From JAUSFM01 sp964343705 (GTDB lineage Archaea; Nanobdellota; Nanobdellia; Woesearchaeales; UBA12501): a stretch of DNA of 64,000 bases. The notes below the pieces were generated by a model. The model did not search any database. It had not been told where the DNA came from and saw only the letters and a program-made list of their open reading frames with translations. Positions within the stretch are counted from its first letter, which is position 1. Each line of letters opens with the position of its first letter. Location: contig CAYFJX010000003.1 in the NCBI GenBank assembly GCA_964343705.1, forward strand, positions 124,001 through 188,000, given 5' to 3'. The position numbers and the translations under genes were made by a program. Shown here piece by piece: positions 45,167-53,404 of the stretch.

Positions 45167-48096
45167 AAAAAATATTTTTCTTGGGACTAGTGCTGTTTTT
45201 ATTACTTCCAGTGGTCTTTGCAGACGATGCTGATCAAACACCTAAACAGCTTGCAATCCAGAAAAAGATAGACAAGGGAAAAGAACTTACACGGGAGGAA
45301 TTTAGGCTTGCTTCTTTTCCACAAAAAGAACAATATATGCTTACAGAACATTTTAATCCAAAAGAACCAGATCAATCAGCAATGTTTGAAATTCTTGCCA
45401 TGAAACCTGAGTTTGATTATGCAGGTAACATGGGTCTTGTTAAGAAATACTTAGCAGCGCAAGGAAATTTTAGATCTGATCAAAGATATATTTTTATGGC
45501 AGCTGCAGAAGAAGACATCGGTCTTGTGAATGAAAATCCTTTCTATGTTCGTATGTATACTGGCACGTCGCGGTTCAACATGGCTCCAGGTGTACAATTT
45601 TCTAAAGTTGAAAATGGTAAACTTGTTCCAAAGGGTGAACACTCAACACCTTTTGATGTCAACATGATTAGGGCCTTTGTTAAGGGAGGTGCAAGTTCCT
45701 TGTTAGTTCAAGAAGATGGTTCACTTAAGTATGACAATGATGAAGGAACTCATGGTATTGAAGGGATGGATGCCTTGGACTTTTCAGGTAAGCTAGTAAA
45801 CAAAGATGGTTTTGGCATCCAGTGTAAAACATGCAAAGTGGGCCTTACATCTTACAATGACCAGTCTCTAACATATGCAGAAGGAAATGTGAAATTAACC
45901 AATGGCCATGAACTTAAAACAGGATCAATTGTATTGCATGGTCCTGACAATCTTCACATATCAAGTTACGGGGATATGGAAGAGCCAGCTTTTATTACAA
46001 GGCCTGGTGTTGGCTTACATATGGTCGGTCTTTATTCATATCATGAAGGTCAGGCACCTTTTTTTCCTGCATCATCTAACTATATTGTTTCTGACATTGA
46101 TAAAGCATCTGGAATTTCCCAATTGATTATTGATTCAAGAGATGCGCTCATTGTTGATCTTCCAGAAGATCAACCCTACAAGCTAGTCCGTACAAGTGGA
46201 GGGACAGGCTTTCATCAGATTACACTCCAACAAAAACGAAAAGGAGGAACACATAGTGTTGACTTACATGGAGGGGGATTTGAGTTTGCTGGTTCAATTC
46301 CTGGCCTTGCTCTGTTTAATGAGGATTCTGGTCACTTTTTCTCAGGTGATAGAGTGGGATTATGTGATTTGAATTGTTATGAAATTGTAGGGCCACTACG
46401 TGCTCGCTTATCACATGCTAACGCAAAAAGAATACGTGAAGAATACTTGGCTGGGAGGTATATAGATATAGATGAGATTTTTCGTCAAGAAGTTGATCCA
46501 GGATTATACCTTGACATTCTTGAACAATGGGCAGATGAGACTGACCTAACAAATGCAAGGAAGGCTGCAACTGCAGTACATACCTTATATGTTCAAAAAG
46601 ATTCACCCTATTATGATCGAGTACAAGATCTTCGTGAGCGTCTCCTTGCTTATCCAGACGCAATAACCCAAATGAATGTGGCTGAAGAACTTGATCGAGA
46701 AGAGCAACTTGCTGTTTACAAACGAGTGTATGGCCATCCAGGGTTTGACCAGTCGGCAAAGGATCAAGCCCGCTTTAAACTTGCAGAACTGCAATCTCCT
46801 GAGATACGCCAGGAACTTGAAGATTTGATGGCTACAGAGCCAGTTAAGGCTATCAGCTTGTTGAGGCTCTATGAGGATGACGCAACAGTGCAACTAATCA
46901 CATCTCAGCATGATAGTTCCGATCTTGATGTTCGAAGAACAGTGGCACGGTATTTGACAGGGAAAGGAGATGTTGCCACTTTGAGAAAAATGTGGGATAA
47001 TGAACCTTTGGAGCTGTGGCAGGATACACTGCTGTTTGACATTTCTGTTACAGATACTCCTGAAGCAGTAGGTTTTTTTGCAGAACAACTTAAGAAAAAT
47101 CCAAATGACCTTCAGGCTTTGAGTTATTTGATAAGTATGGAGGGTGAACATCTCTTGCCTGACATTCAAAATACTTTAAGAACTTGGACAAAAGATTTTG
47201 ATGAATCAAAATTTACTGGAAAAAAAGAACAGCTAGATCGAACTAAAAGAAAAGTACAATACAAGCTCAGGGAAAAAGAGTCAGCATACTATAAAACTCT
47301 CACTCACAAAGTGCAGGAAGAGGCAGATGAATCATACAAAGGTAAGAAAACAGACTGGTATAATCACTTACAATCCTCAAATCTTCATCAGCATGCAGGT
47401 CAGGCAGAAGCACTTGTACGGAAAGTTGCGTTGCTTGATGACCAGCGAGTGGATTACAAAGATCTAGCTATTATTTCTCATCGATCAGATGAAGAGTTAC
47501 AATCACTTAAGAATAATCGTGCAGAACTAGAAGCAGAAATCTCAGCACGTATTGCAAGTAACAACCCTTTTACCCGACCCACTAATAGAATGTATAAAAC
47601 AGAATCTTTTGACGAACAAAAACATCGGTTAAGTCTTCCAGAACTTATGAAAATTGGCACTGCTATTGAGTCATATGGTAAAAAGGAAGTGTTGAAACAA
47701 GTACGCACTATCAGAGACAGAGATACTAAGAACAGATTTACTGAGTTGGGAGGGAAGGTTTCACTCACTGAGCAGGGGAACTTAGATTTTCAAGTGATTG
47801 CTCCGCTTGAGGCTGACAGTAATGAACAATATGTCCATGCAACTGCTCTTGCTGAAAGTGCAAAGGCAGGTGTTGCTGACTTTCATTTTCATGCAGTTGA
47901 TCCTAATTTTGATGACGCTAAGTATGCTGGTCCAAGTGGAAGCCATGATTCAGGAGGTGGGGATCTTGGTGTTGCAACAACTTTGCATGTGGATGGGATA
48001 GTTATGACCTCTCTTGATGAGTGTCATATCAATGCAGATTTCTACACATCACGAGGAGTAGTTGTTGATGTTGGCACATATGATATCTGCCAGTGA
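45163..48096 (+). CDS. Large secreted protein, paralogue of the gene at 41572
   Basis: A 977-residue protein with a signal peptide (FFLGLVLFLLLPVVFA) and the same order of parts as its paralogue: beta-rich N-half with VNKDGFGIQCKTCKVGL, HEAT-like helices (EQLAVYKRVYGHPGFDQSAK), and a C-terminal domain with ADFHFHAVDPNF, GPSGSHDSGGGDL and LDECHI. The His-x-His...Ser...Asp positions are kept although the loop is longer. The conserved motif in both copies suggests it is functional. Co-translation with the pilin-like gene by ATGA overlap ties the three proteins together at the cell surface. Confidence 0.82.
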   Translation: MKKIFFLGLVLFLLLPVVFADDADQTPKQLAIQKKIDKGKELTREEFRLASFPQKEQYMLTEHFNPKEPDQSAMFEILAMKPEFDYAGNMGLVKKYLAAQGNFRSDQRYIFMAAAEEDIGLVNENPFYVRMYTGTSRFNMAPGVQFSKVENGKLVPKGEHSTPFDVNMIRAFVKGGASSLLVQEDGSLKYDNDEGTHGIEGMDALDFSGKLVNKDGFGIQCKTCKVGLTSYNDQSLTYAEGNVKLTNGHELKTGSIVLHGPDNLHISSYGDMEEPAFITRPGVGLHMVGLYSYHEGQAPFFPASSNYIVSDIDKASGISQLIIDSRDALIVDLPEDQPYKLVRTSGGTGFHQITLQQKRKGGTHSVDLHGGGFEFAGSIPGLALFNEDSGHFFSGDRVGLCDLNCYEIVGPLRARLSHANAKRIREEYLAGRYIDIDEIFRQEVDPGLYLDILEQWADETDLTNARKAATAVHTLYVQKDSPYYDRVQDLRERLLAYPDAITQMNVAEELDREEQLAVYKRVYGHPGFDQSAKDQARFKLAELQSPEIRQELEDLMATEPVKAISLLRLYEDDATVQLITSQHDSSDLDVRRTVARYLTGKGDVATLRKMWDNEPLELWQDTLLFDISVTDTPEAVGFFAEQLKKNPNDLQALSYLISMEGEHLLPDIQNTLRTWTKDFDESKFTGKKEQLDRTKRKVQYKLREKESAYYKTLTHKVQEEADESYKGKKTDWYNHLQSSNLHQHAGQAEALVRKVALLDDQRVDYKDLAIISHRSDEELQSLKNNRAELEAEISARIASNNPFTRPTNRMYKTESFDEQKHRLSLPELMKIGTAIESYGKKEVLKQVRTIRDRDTKNRFTELGGKVSLTEQGNLDFQVIAPLEADSNEQYVHATALAESAKAGVADFHFHAVDPNFDDAKYAGPSGSHDSGGGDLGVATTLHVDGIVMTSLDECHINADFYTSRGVVVDVGTYDICQ

Positions 48097-48160
48097 TTCT
48101 TTAAATACAACACAACAATCTTTATAAATGCGCTGCGATGTCCGACCTCTTAGAGGCAAC

Positions 48161-49873
48161 ATGACGTTTAGACATATGACCACACCTGAGCAGCGAAGAA
48201 AAAGGCTAAAACAGTTTCTTCAATCAAAAGGCTTTGTTCGAGTTCTTGAAGCACATAATGGTCTTTCTGCACTTGTTGCAACTAATGCAAAAGTTGAAGT
48301 GCCAGGTGAAGCAGAGCCACGAACTTTTGACGCAATTTGGGAATCATCATTGACAGACTCAGCGTCCAAGGGTCAGCCAGATATTGAAGTGGTTAGTTTT
48401 GATTCACGTTTACAGACTATCCAACAAATCACAAATGTCACTGACAAACCTATTATTGTGGATGGTGACACTGGTGGAGACGCAAACCACTTTGAATATT
48501 TTGTAGCAAAGCTTGAATCCCTTGGTGTTTCTGCAGTTATTATTGAAGACAAAGTGTTTCCTAAACGAAACAGTCTAGATGCTGATGCAAAGCAAGATCT
48601 TGAAAATCCAGATTTGTTTGCAACAAAAATAGCGCGAGGAAAAAAAGTACTACTTACACAAGATTTTATGATCATTGCACGGCTTGAAAGCCTTATCGCA
48701 GGGTATGGTGTTGAAGACGCGCTTTCACGAGCACGCAAGTACCTTGCAGCAGGTGTTGATGGCATTATGATACATTCCAAGGACAAAGATCCTGCTCAGC
48801 TTTTCCATTTTGTAGAAGAATACAACAAATTGTTCTGTGACCCTAGCGAACGAAAACCTCTTGTTGCAGTACCAACAACATACAATCATGTTACTGAAAA
48901 CGAACTAAAGCAGAGAGGGATTAATATTGTTATTCACGCAAATCATCTTCTTCGTACATCATACAAATCAATGCAGAACGTAGCAAACACCATCTTAGCG
49001 CACCAACGATCACTTGAAGTTGACCCGGTCTGTGCATCAGTTAAGTCTGTTTTTGATGTTGTTGGATTTCTTGATGTTAAAGAAAAAGATAAACAATACG
49101 CACCAAAATACACTGGCCTGCGCGCGATTATTCCAGCAGCAGGACAATCAACTGTATTTACAGACACACCTAAACCCTTGCTTGACGTCAATGGTAAGAC
49201 TATACTTGAGAGAATGCGCGAGACATTCCACAAGGCAGGTGTCAAAGAAGTTTCAGTTATTCGAGGATTTAGAAAAGATCTTTTTACTGTTCCAAAAATT
49301 AAGTACCATGACAATGACGCATATGCGCAAACACACATTCTTGATTCACTCTTCCGAGCACAAGAAGACATGGAACACGGTTTTATTTATGCTTACGCAG
49401 ATTTGTTGTTCAATGAAACAATTATCAAAAATCTTATGGATGCAGGAGGAGATATTGTCCTTGTTGTTGATAACACCTACACGCACCACAAGCACGTGAT
49501 TGACAAAGAACTTGACTTAGTGACTGCACATACTACAAGCGGAGCTATGCGTGATATCAATCCAGCTCAGCACATGCATGTTGCGAAAATTGGAAAAAGA
49601 CTTCCTATGCATGATGCAACTCATGAGTTTATTGGCATTGCGAAATTTAGTAAATCAGGAGCACAGATTCTTCGACAAGTGTATGATGAATGCAGGCAAA
49701 ACCCTGCAATGTTGTTTCATGAAGCTCCAAGTTTTTCACGAGCATCTTTCACTGATATAATTCAAGAAATAATTAATCGTGGACATAAAGTCCATGTAAT
49801 GGAAGTAAATAAAGGATGGATAGAGATACATCAACCAAAAGATATTGAAATTGCAAAAACAATGGTGATCTAG
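48161..49873 (+). CDS. pepM: PEP mutase fused to a nucleotidyltransferase domain
   Basis: A 570-residue bifunctional protein. Residues 15-310 are phosphoenolpyruvate mutase: DGDTGG at 101-106 holds the Mg-binding Asp and EDKVFPKRNS at 129-138 is the diagnostic EDK-x5-NS motif separating true mutases from isocitrate-lyase relatives. It forms the C-P bond of phosphonopyruvate. Residues 320-570 are a nucleotidyltransferase fold (LRAIIPAAGQS, TPKPLLDVNG, AYADLLF) with the GTRL part of the usual signature replaced by QSTVF. Such fusions activate phosphonates with CTP in bacteria. ATG 48161 has a GAGG site; ATG 48128 lies inside the TATA region. A GGAGG site for the next gene follows. Confidence 0.93.
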   Translation: MTFRHMTTPEQRRKRLKQFLQSKGFVRVLEAHNGLSALVATNAKVEVPGEAEPRTFDAIWESSLTDSASKGQPDIEVVSFDSRLQTIQQITNVTDKPIIVDGDTGGDANHFEYFVAKLESLGVSAVIIEDKVFPKRNSLDADAKQDLENPDLFATKIARGKKVLLTQDFMIIARLESLIAGYGVEDALSRARKYLAAGVDGIMIHSKDKDPAQLFHFVEEYNKLFCDPSERKPLVAVPTTYNHVTENELKQRGINIVIHANHLLRTSYKSMQNVANTILAHQRSLEVDPVCASVKSVFDVVGFLDVKEKDKQYAPKYTGLRAIIPAAGQSTVFTDTPKPLLDVNGKTILERMRETFHKAGVKEVSVIRGFRKDLFTVPKIKYHDNDAYAQTHILDSLFRAQEDMEHGFIYAYADLLFNETIIKNLMDAGGDIVLVVDNTYTHHKHVIDKELDLVTAHTTSGAMRDINPAQHMHVAKIGKRLPMHDATHEFIGIAKFSKSGAQILRQVYDECRQNPAMLFHEAPSFSRASFTDIIQEIINRGHKVHVMEVNKGWIEIHQPKDIEIAKTMVI

Positions 49874-49884
49874 GAGGAATCAAA

Positions 49885-51015
49885 ATGATAACAGCACAAC
49901 AACTCTTTGAAGTATTCAAAAAAAATGAACTATTGTATTTTACTGGGGTGCCTGATAGTACCTTCAAGGCATGGATGAGCTTTCTTGAAGATGAACACGG
50001 CAAAAGTCTTACAAACATTGTAGCAGTAAACGAGTGTGAAGCAACAGCTATTGCTGGTGGTCATTTTCTTGCAACAGGCAAACCAGCTGTTGTGTACATG
50101 CAGAACTCAGGCCTAGGTAAAACAGTTAATCCTGTAACAAGTCTTCTTGACAAAGAAGTATACAGCATTCCCGCATTATTAATGGTTGGGTGGCGAGGTG
50201 AACCAGGGAAGAAAGACGAGCCACAACACAAAAAAATGGGCAGAATCACGATGCCTATGCTTGAAACATTAGAAATCCCTCATAGTGTCCTTCCTGATGA
50301 TATTGGTGGCATTGACGAGATCTTGCAAAAAGCAAAAGCACACATGGCAGAACACAATGAGCCGTATGCTGTTGTAGTTCCAAAAGGACTTGTTGACCCA
50401 AGTTACAAAACACAAACACCACGTGTGCAAGACTTTGAAATGGTTCGTGAGGATGCAGTCAAGGCAATTGTTGACACACTTGACGCTCGTGATATCATTG
50501 TTTCAACAACAGGAAAAACATCCCGTGAAGTATTTGAACACCGCGTTGCTCGTGGAGAACAACCACGAGACTTTTACACAGTGGGTGGTATGGGTTGCGC
50601 AAGTGCAATCGCATTTGGTATTGCACTGCAAAAGAAAGATCGTAAAGTATTCTGTTTTGATGGCGATGGCGCCTCATTAATGCAGTTTGGATCTTACGCA
50701 ACAATTGGTCATTACAGACCTGCAAACTTTTACCATGTTCTGATTGATAACCAAGCGCATGACTCAACAGGTGGTCAACCAACAGTATCGACAACAGTTA
50801 ACTTTGAGCAAGTTGCCCGAGCAACTGGGTACACTGGTGTATCAGTTGTTGACACGCGAGCAGATTTGGTGAATGCATTGGGTGAGTACCGTCAAAAAGA
50901 AGGGCCTGCATTATTGATTGTAAAGGTGCGACGTGGTGCTCGTTCAGATCTCGGAAGGCCAACAACAACACCAGTTGAGAACAAAGCAGCGTTTATGCAG
51001 TTGGTGCAGGGATAA
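49885..51015 (+). CDS. ppd: Phosphonopyruvate decarboxylase
   Basis: A 376-residue thiamine-diphosphate enzyme that decarboxylates phosphonopyruvate to phosphonoacetaldehyde, the irreversible step that pulls the unfavourable mutase reaction. VNECEATAIAGGHFLATGK with the TPP Glu50, YMQNSGLGKTVNP, VGWRGEPGKKDEPQH and the TPP/Mg motif FDGDGASLMQ with Asn289 (IDNQ) follow Ppd closely. Sulfopyruvate decarboxylase is the nearest alternative, but the mutase directly upstream (11-nt gap) settles the role. A GGAGGAA site precedes the ATG. Confidence 0.95.
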   Translation: MITAQQLFEVFKKNELLYFTGVPDSTFKAWMSFLEDEHGKSLTNIVAVNECEATAIAGGHFLATGKPAVVYMQNSGLGKTVNPVTSLLDKEVYSIPALLMVGWRGEPGKKDEPQHKKMGRITMPMLETLEIPHSVLPDDIGGIDEILQKAKAHMAEHNEPYAVVVPKGLVDPSYKTQTPRVQDFEMVREDAVKAIVDTLDARDIIVSTTGKTSREVFEHRVARGEQPRDFYTVGGMGCASAIAFGIALQKKDRKVFCFDGDGASLMQFGSYATIGHYRPANFYHVLIDNQAHDSTGGQPTVSTTVNFEQVARATGYTGVSVVDTRADLVNALGEYRQKEGPALLIVKVRRGARSDLGRPTTTPVENKAAFMQLVQG

Positions 51016-51055
51016 AATAGAAAAGTATTTATATTTCCTTTTCCCTTTTTTTTAC

Positions 51056-51280
51056 ATGGAAAAGAAAGTGCGGAATTTTACTGTTCTTATTGAACAAGAT
51101 GAAGATGGTTTGTATGTAGCTACAGTTCCAAGTATACAAGGATGTTACACTCAAGGTAAAACTGTTGCTCAAGTACTTGAACGGATTAAAGAAGCCATTG
51201 AAGTTTGTCTCGAAGCTGACAAAGAAGAGTTGTCAGAAGCAAAATTTGTTGGAATCCAACAAGTAGAAGTAAAAGTATGA
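51056..51280 (+). CDS. hicB: HicB-like antitoxin
   Basis: A 74-residue HicB-type protein: FTVLIEQDEDGLYVATVPSI then GCYTQGKTVAQVLERIKEAI is the partial RNase-H-like fold used to neutralise HicA. It lacks a C-terminal DNA-binding domain. ATG 51056 has a TATTTATA box about 27 nt upstream; the frame upstream overlaps ppd and is not used. The stop overlaps the hicA start by 4 nt. Confidence 0.9.
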   Translation: MEKKVRNFTVLIEQDEDGLYVATVPSIQGCYTQGKTVAQVLERIKEAIEVCLEADKEELSEAKFVGIQQVEVKV

Positions 51281-51510
51281 CAAAGCTTGTAACTACTTCT
51301 GGAAAGAAATTGTGTGAAATTCTAATTAAACTAGGTTTTGAACAGGTTTATGGAAAAGGAAGTCATATTCGCTTTAGACATCAAGATGGAAGAAGAACAG
51401 TTGTTCCAGTGTATGGGAATGAAGATCTGGGTAAGGGTTTGTTGAGAGTGATTTTAAGACAAATAAAGTTAAGTAAAGAAGAATATGAGCGATTAAGAAA
51501 AGAGGTTTAA
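51277..51510 (+). CDS. hicA: HicA-like mRNA interferase toxin
   Basis: A 77-residue dsRBD-like toxin. KGSHIRFRH carries the catalytic His30, RTVVPVYG the core strand and GLLRVILRQIKLSKEEY the last helix. HicA cleaves mRNA when unbound. The second conserved His of the HxxxG-type P-x-H strand is Tyr here, as in some family members. The order antitoxin-toxin is the less common one for HicAB. The pair sits inside the phosphonate locus. Confidence 0.9.
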   Translation: MTKLVTTSGKKLCEILIKLGFEQVYGKGSHIRFRHQDGRRTVVPVYGNEDLGKGLLRVILRQIKLSKEEYERLRKEV

Positions 51511-51772
51511 GCCTGGGCATGGAACTGGGGTGAGCTTAGGGAAAATTTGTTTGAGCCTGGGCTTTTTTATAATCATATCCTGATATCACACAGTTGTAAC
51601 AGCGCCGTGTTCCGGCGCTGATTAAACAGCTTTGCTGTACAATTTGTGCAGTTGAAAATCCTCTTTGATTTTTAAGAATTTGCCGAAGTCAGATTGCCTT
51701 CCTTGTCTTTGTTAGCTTTTTCATCTGTTGCTTAAACAAAATTTAAAAAAGCAACCGTTTATACTTGTCTCC
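51511..51772. other. Gene-free stretch with hairpins between hicA and xthA
   Basis: No gene is seen. GCCTGGGC occurs at 51512-51519 and again at about 51554-51561, the second followed by a T-run that may end the hicA transcript. CAGCGCCG at 51600-51607 pairs with CGGCGCTG at 51613-51620 (8 bp, 5-nt loop), followed by a small CAGC/GCTG hairpin. These GC-rich hairpins could be a terminator or a small RNA. Confidence 0.45.
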
Positions 51773-52528
51773 ATGAAAATAATATCTTGGAATGTCAATG
51801 GCATTCGAGCAATACTTAAGAAAGACTTTGCTAAAGACATTAAGAAACTTAACCCTGACATTCTCTGCATTCAAGAAACAAAAGCACACCCTGATCAAGT
51901 AGATGAACTACTTCATGACTACAAACATCATCATTGGGATAGTGCAGAAAAAAAAGGATACTCTGGCACAGCGGTGTTTTCAAAAGAAGAACCACTCTCA
52001 GTCAGCAAGGGTATTGGGGTTAGCAAGCATGACAAAGAGGGGAGGGTAATAACCCTAGAATTCGCCAAGTTTTATCTGGTAACTGCCTATGTTCCTAATT
52101 CTGGCCGTGGACTTCCACGACTTGCATACAGGAAAACATGGGACAAAGACTTTCGTGCCTATCTCAAGAAACTTGACAAGAAAAAACCAGTGGTGTTGTG
52201 TGGAGACCTTAATGTTGCACACACTGAAATTGACCTGGCGAATCCAAAGTCAAACTACAACAAGACAGCAGGGTATACACAGGATGAAATTGATGGCATG
52301 ACTGCGTTGCTCGACGCAGGTTTTGTGGACTCATTCCGTGAGTTTGAAAAAGGCCCGGGTCACTATACTTACTGGGGTGTGTGGAACAATTTGAGAAAGA
52401 GAAATATTGGCTGGCGCATTGACTATTTTCTTATTTCAAAGCGTTTTATGGGCAATGTCAAAAAATCAGAGATTCTTCCAAAAGTGATGGGCTCTGATCA
52501 CTGTCCTGTACAGCTGGTGTTGAAATAA
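51773..52528 (+). CDS. xthA: Exonuclease III/AP endonuclease
   Basis: A 251-residue metal-dependent AP endonuclease of base-excision repair. KIISWNVNGIRA, ILCIQETKA (Mg-binding Glu), GDLNVAHTEIDLANPKSN and the C-terminal GSDHCPVQL with the catalytic His are complete, and WRIDYFLIS follows the family. The frame extends to 51728 but ATG 51773 gives the standard N-terminus and fits AATTTAAA about 28 nt upstream. It acts with endonuclease III at 4916. No link to phosphonates is evident. Confidence 0.95.
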   Translation: MKIISWNVNGIRAILKKDFAKDIKKLNPDILCIQETKAHPDQVDELLHDYKHHHWDSAEKKGYSGTAVFSKEEPLSVSKGIGVSKHDKEGRVITLEFAKFYLVTAYVPNSGRGLPRLAYRKTWDKDFRAYLKKLDKKKPVVLCGDLNVAHTEIDLANPKSNYNKTAGYTQDEIDGMTALLDAGFVDSFREFEKGPGHYTYWGVWNNLRKRNIGWRIDYFLISKRFMGNVKKSEILPKVMGSDHCPVQLVLK

Positions 52529-52572
52529 ACTTGTTGGATCTTTAGCTTTTCACTTAAAAACCAACCTCAATC

Positions 52573-52580
52573 TTTATAAA
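52573..52580 (+). promoter_or_regulatory. TATA box of the nucleotidyltransferase/dehydrogenase pair
   Basis: TTTATAAA centred 27.5 nt before ATG 52604; the second half of the phosphonate locus therefore has its own promoter. Confidence 0.65.
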
Positions 52581-52603
52581 CAGCTCTCATCCCCTTGTTG
52601 ATC

Positions 52604-53404
52604 ATGAAGGCGATAATTATAGCAGCAGGGATGAGTAAGCGATTACGACCACTAACTGATAAGCTACCTAAATGCTTGCTTAAAATCGGTGGGACAAGTA
52701 TTATTGAACAGGCTATGGGTCATTTCAAAAATAATGGTGTTGCTGACATTTCTGTTATTCGTGGCTACCTCAAAGATAAAATTCAGTTTGAAGGTCTTAC
52801 TTATTACGAAAACACTGACTTTGAGAACAACAATATTCTTCATTCGCTTATGCATGCACGTGAAAAAATTGAACAAGCAATACAAGATAATGTTGACATG
52901 ATTGTTACTTACTCAGACATTACCTTTGATGAATCAGTCCTGCAAAAACTGCTTGCAACACGCGAACCAGTGTCTGTTGTTGTAGACACAGACTGGCATT
53001 GGAATTATGAAGGAAGAACTGACCACACTCCACATGAAGCAGAAAATGTAGTCTTTGATGAAAATGGAGGTTTGCAAAAAATTGGTAAGAATGTTTTCAC
53101 AGAAGGACAACCTAAAGATAGGCAAGGAGAATTTATTGGTATGTGGAAGTTTACACCAGAAGGAGCAAAAGTATTTTTACAACACTTTGATCGCTTGAAT
53201 GCAAGCTTGCAAAAAACTGACCCCTACCAAAACACAAAGGAATGGCAAAAATCATACATGACTGATATTTTCCAAGAAATGCTTGACAAAGGAGAAAAAA
53301 TACATTGCACTGTTATTGAAAGGGGTTGGAAAGAATTTGACACTGTTCAAGATTTCAAAATGGTTGGCGGTGACATTCCTGAGGAGTATGCACATTTACG
53401 ATGA
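52604..53404 (+). CDS. Sugar-phosphate-type nucleotidyltransferase, probably phosphonate activating
   Basis: A 266-residue nucleotidyltransferase with an intact signature (IIIAAGMSKRLRPLTDKLPK) and Mg site region TYSDITF, unlike the degenerate copy fused to PEP mutase. The two domains are related: both have VSVIRG or ISVIRG, HSLMHAR or DSLFRAQ and a final EVNKGWIEI or VIERGWKEF. It may transfer CMP to 2-hydroxyethylphosphonate, phosphocholine-like or other small alcohol phosphates. It overlaps the dehydrogenase start by 4 nt. ATG 52604 is preferred over TTG 52595. Confidence 0.88.
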   Translation: MKAIIIAAGMSKRLRPLTDKLPKCLLKIGGTSIIEQAMGHFKNNGVADISVIRGYLKDKIQFEGLTYYENTDFENNNILHSLMHAREKIEQAIQDNVDMIVTYSDITFDESVLQKLLATREPVSVVVDTDWHWNYEGRTDHTPHEAENVVFDENGGLQKIGKNVFTEGQPKDRQGEFIGMWKFTPEGAKVFLQHFDRLNASLQKTDPYQNTKEWQKSYMTDIFQEMLDKGEKIHCTVIERGWKEFDTVQDFKMVGGDIPEEYAHLR

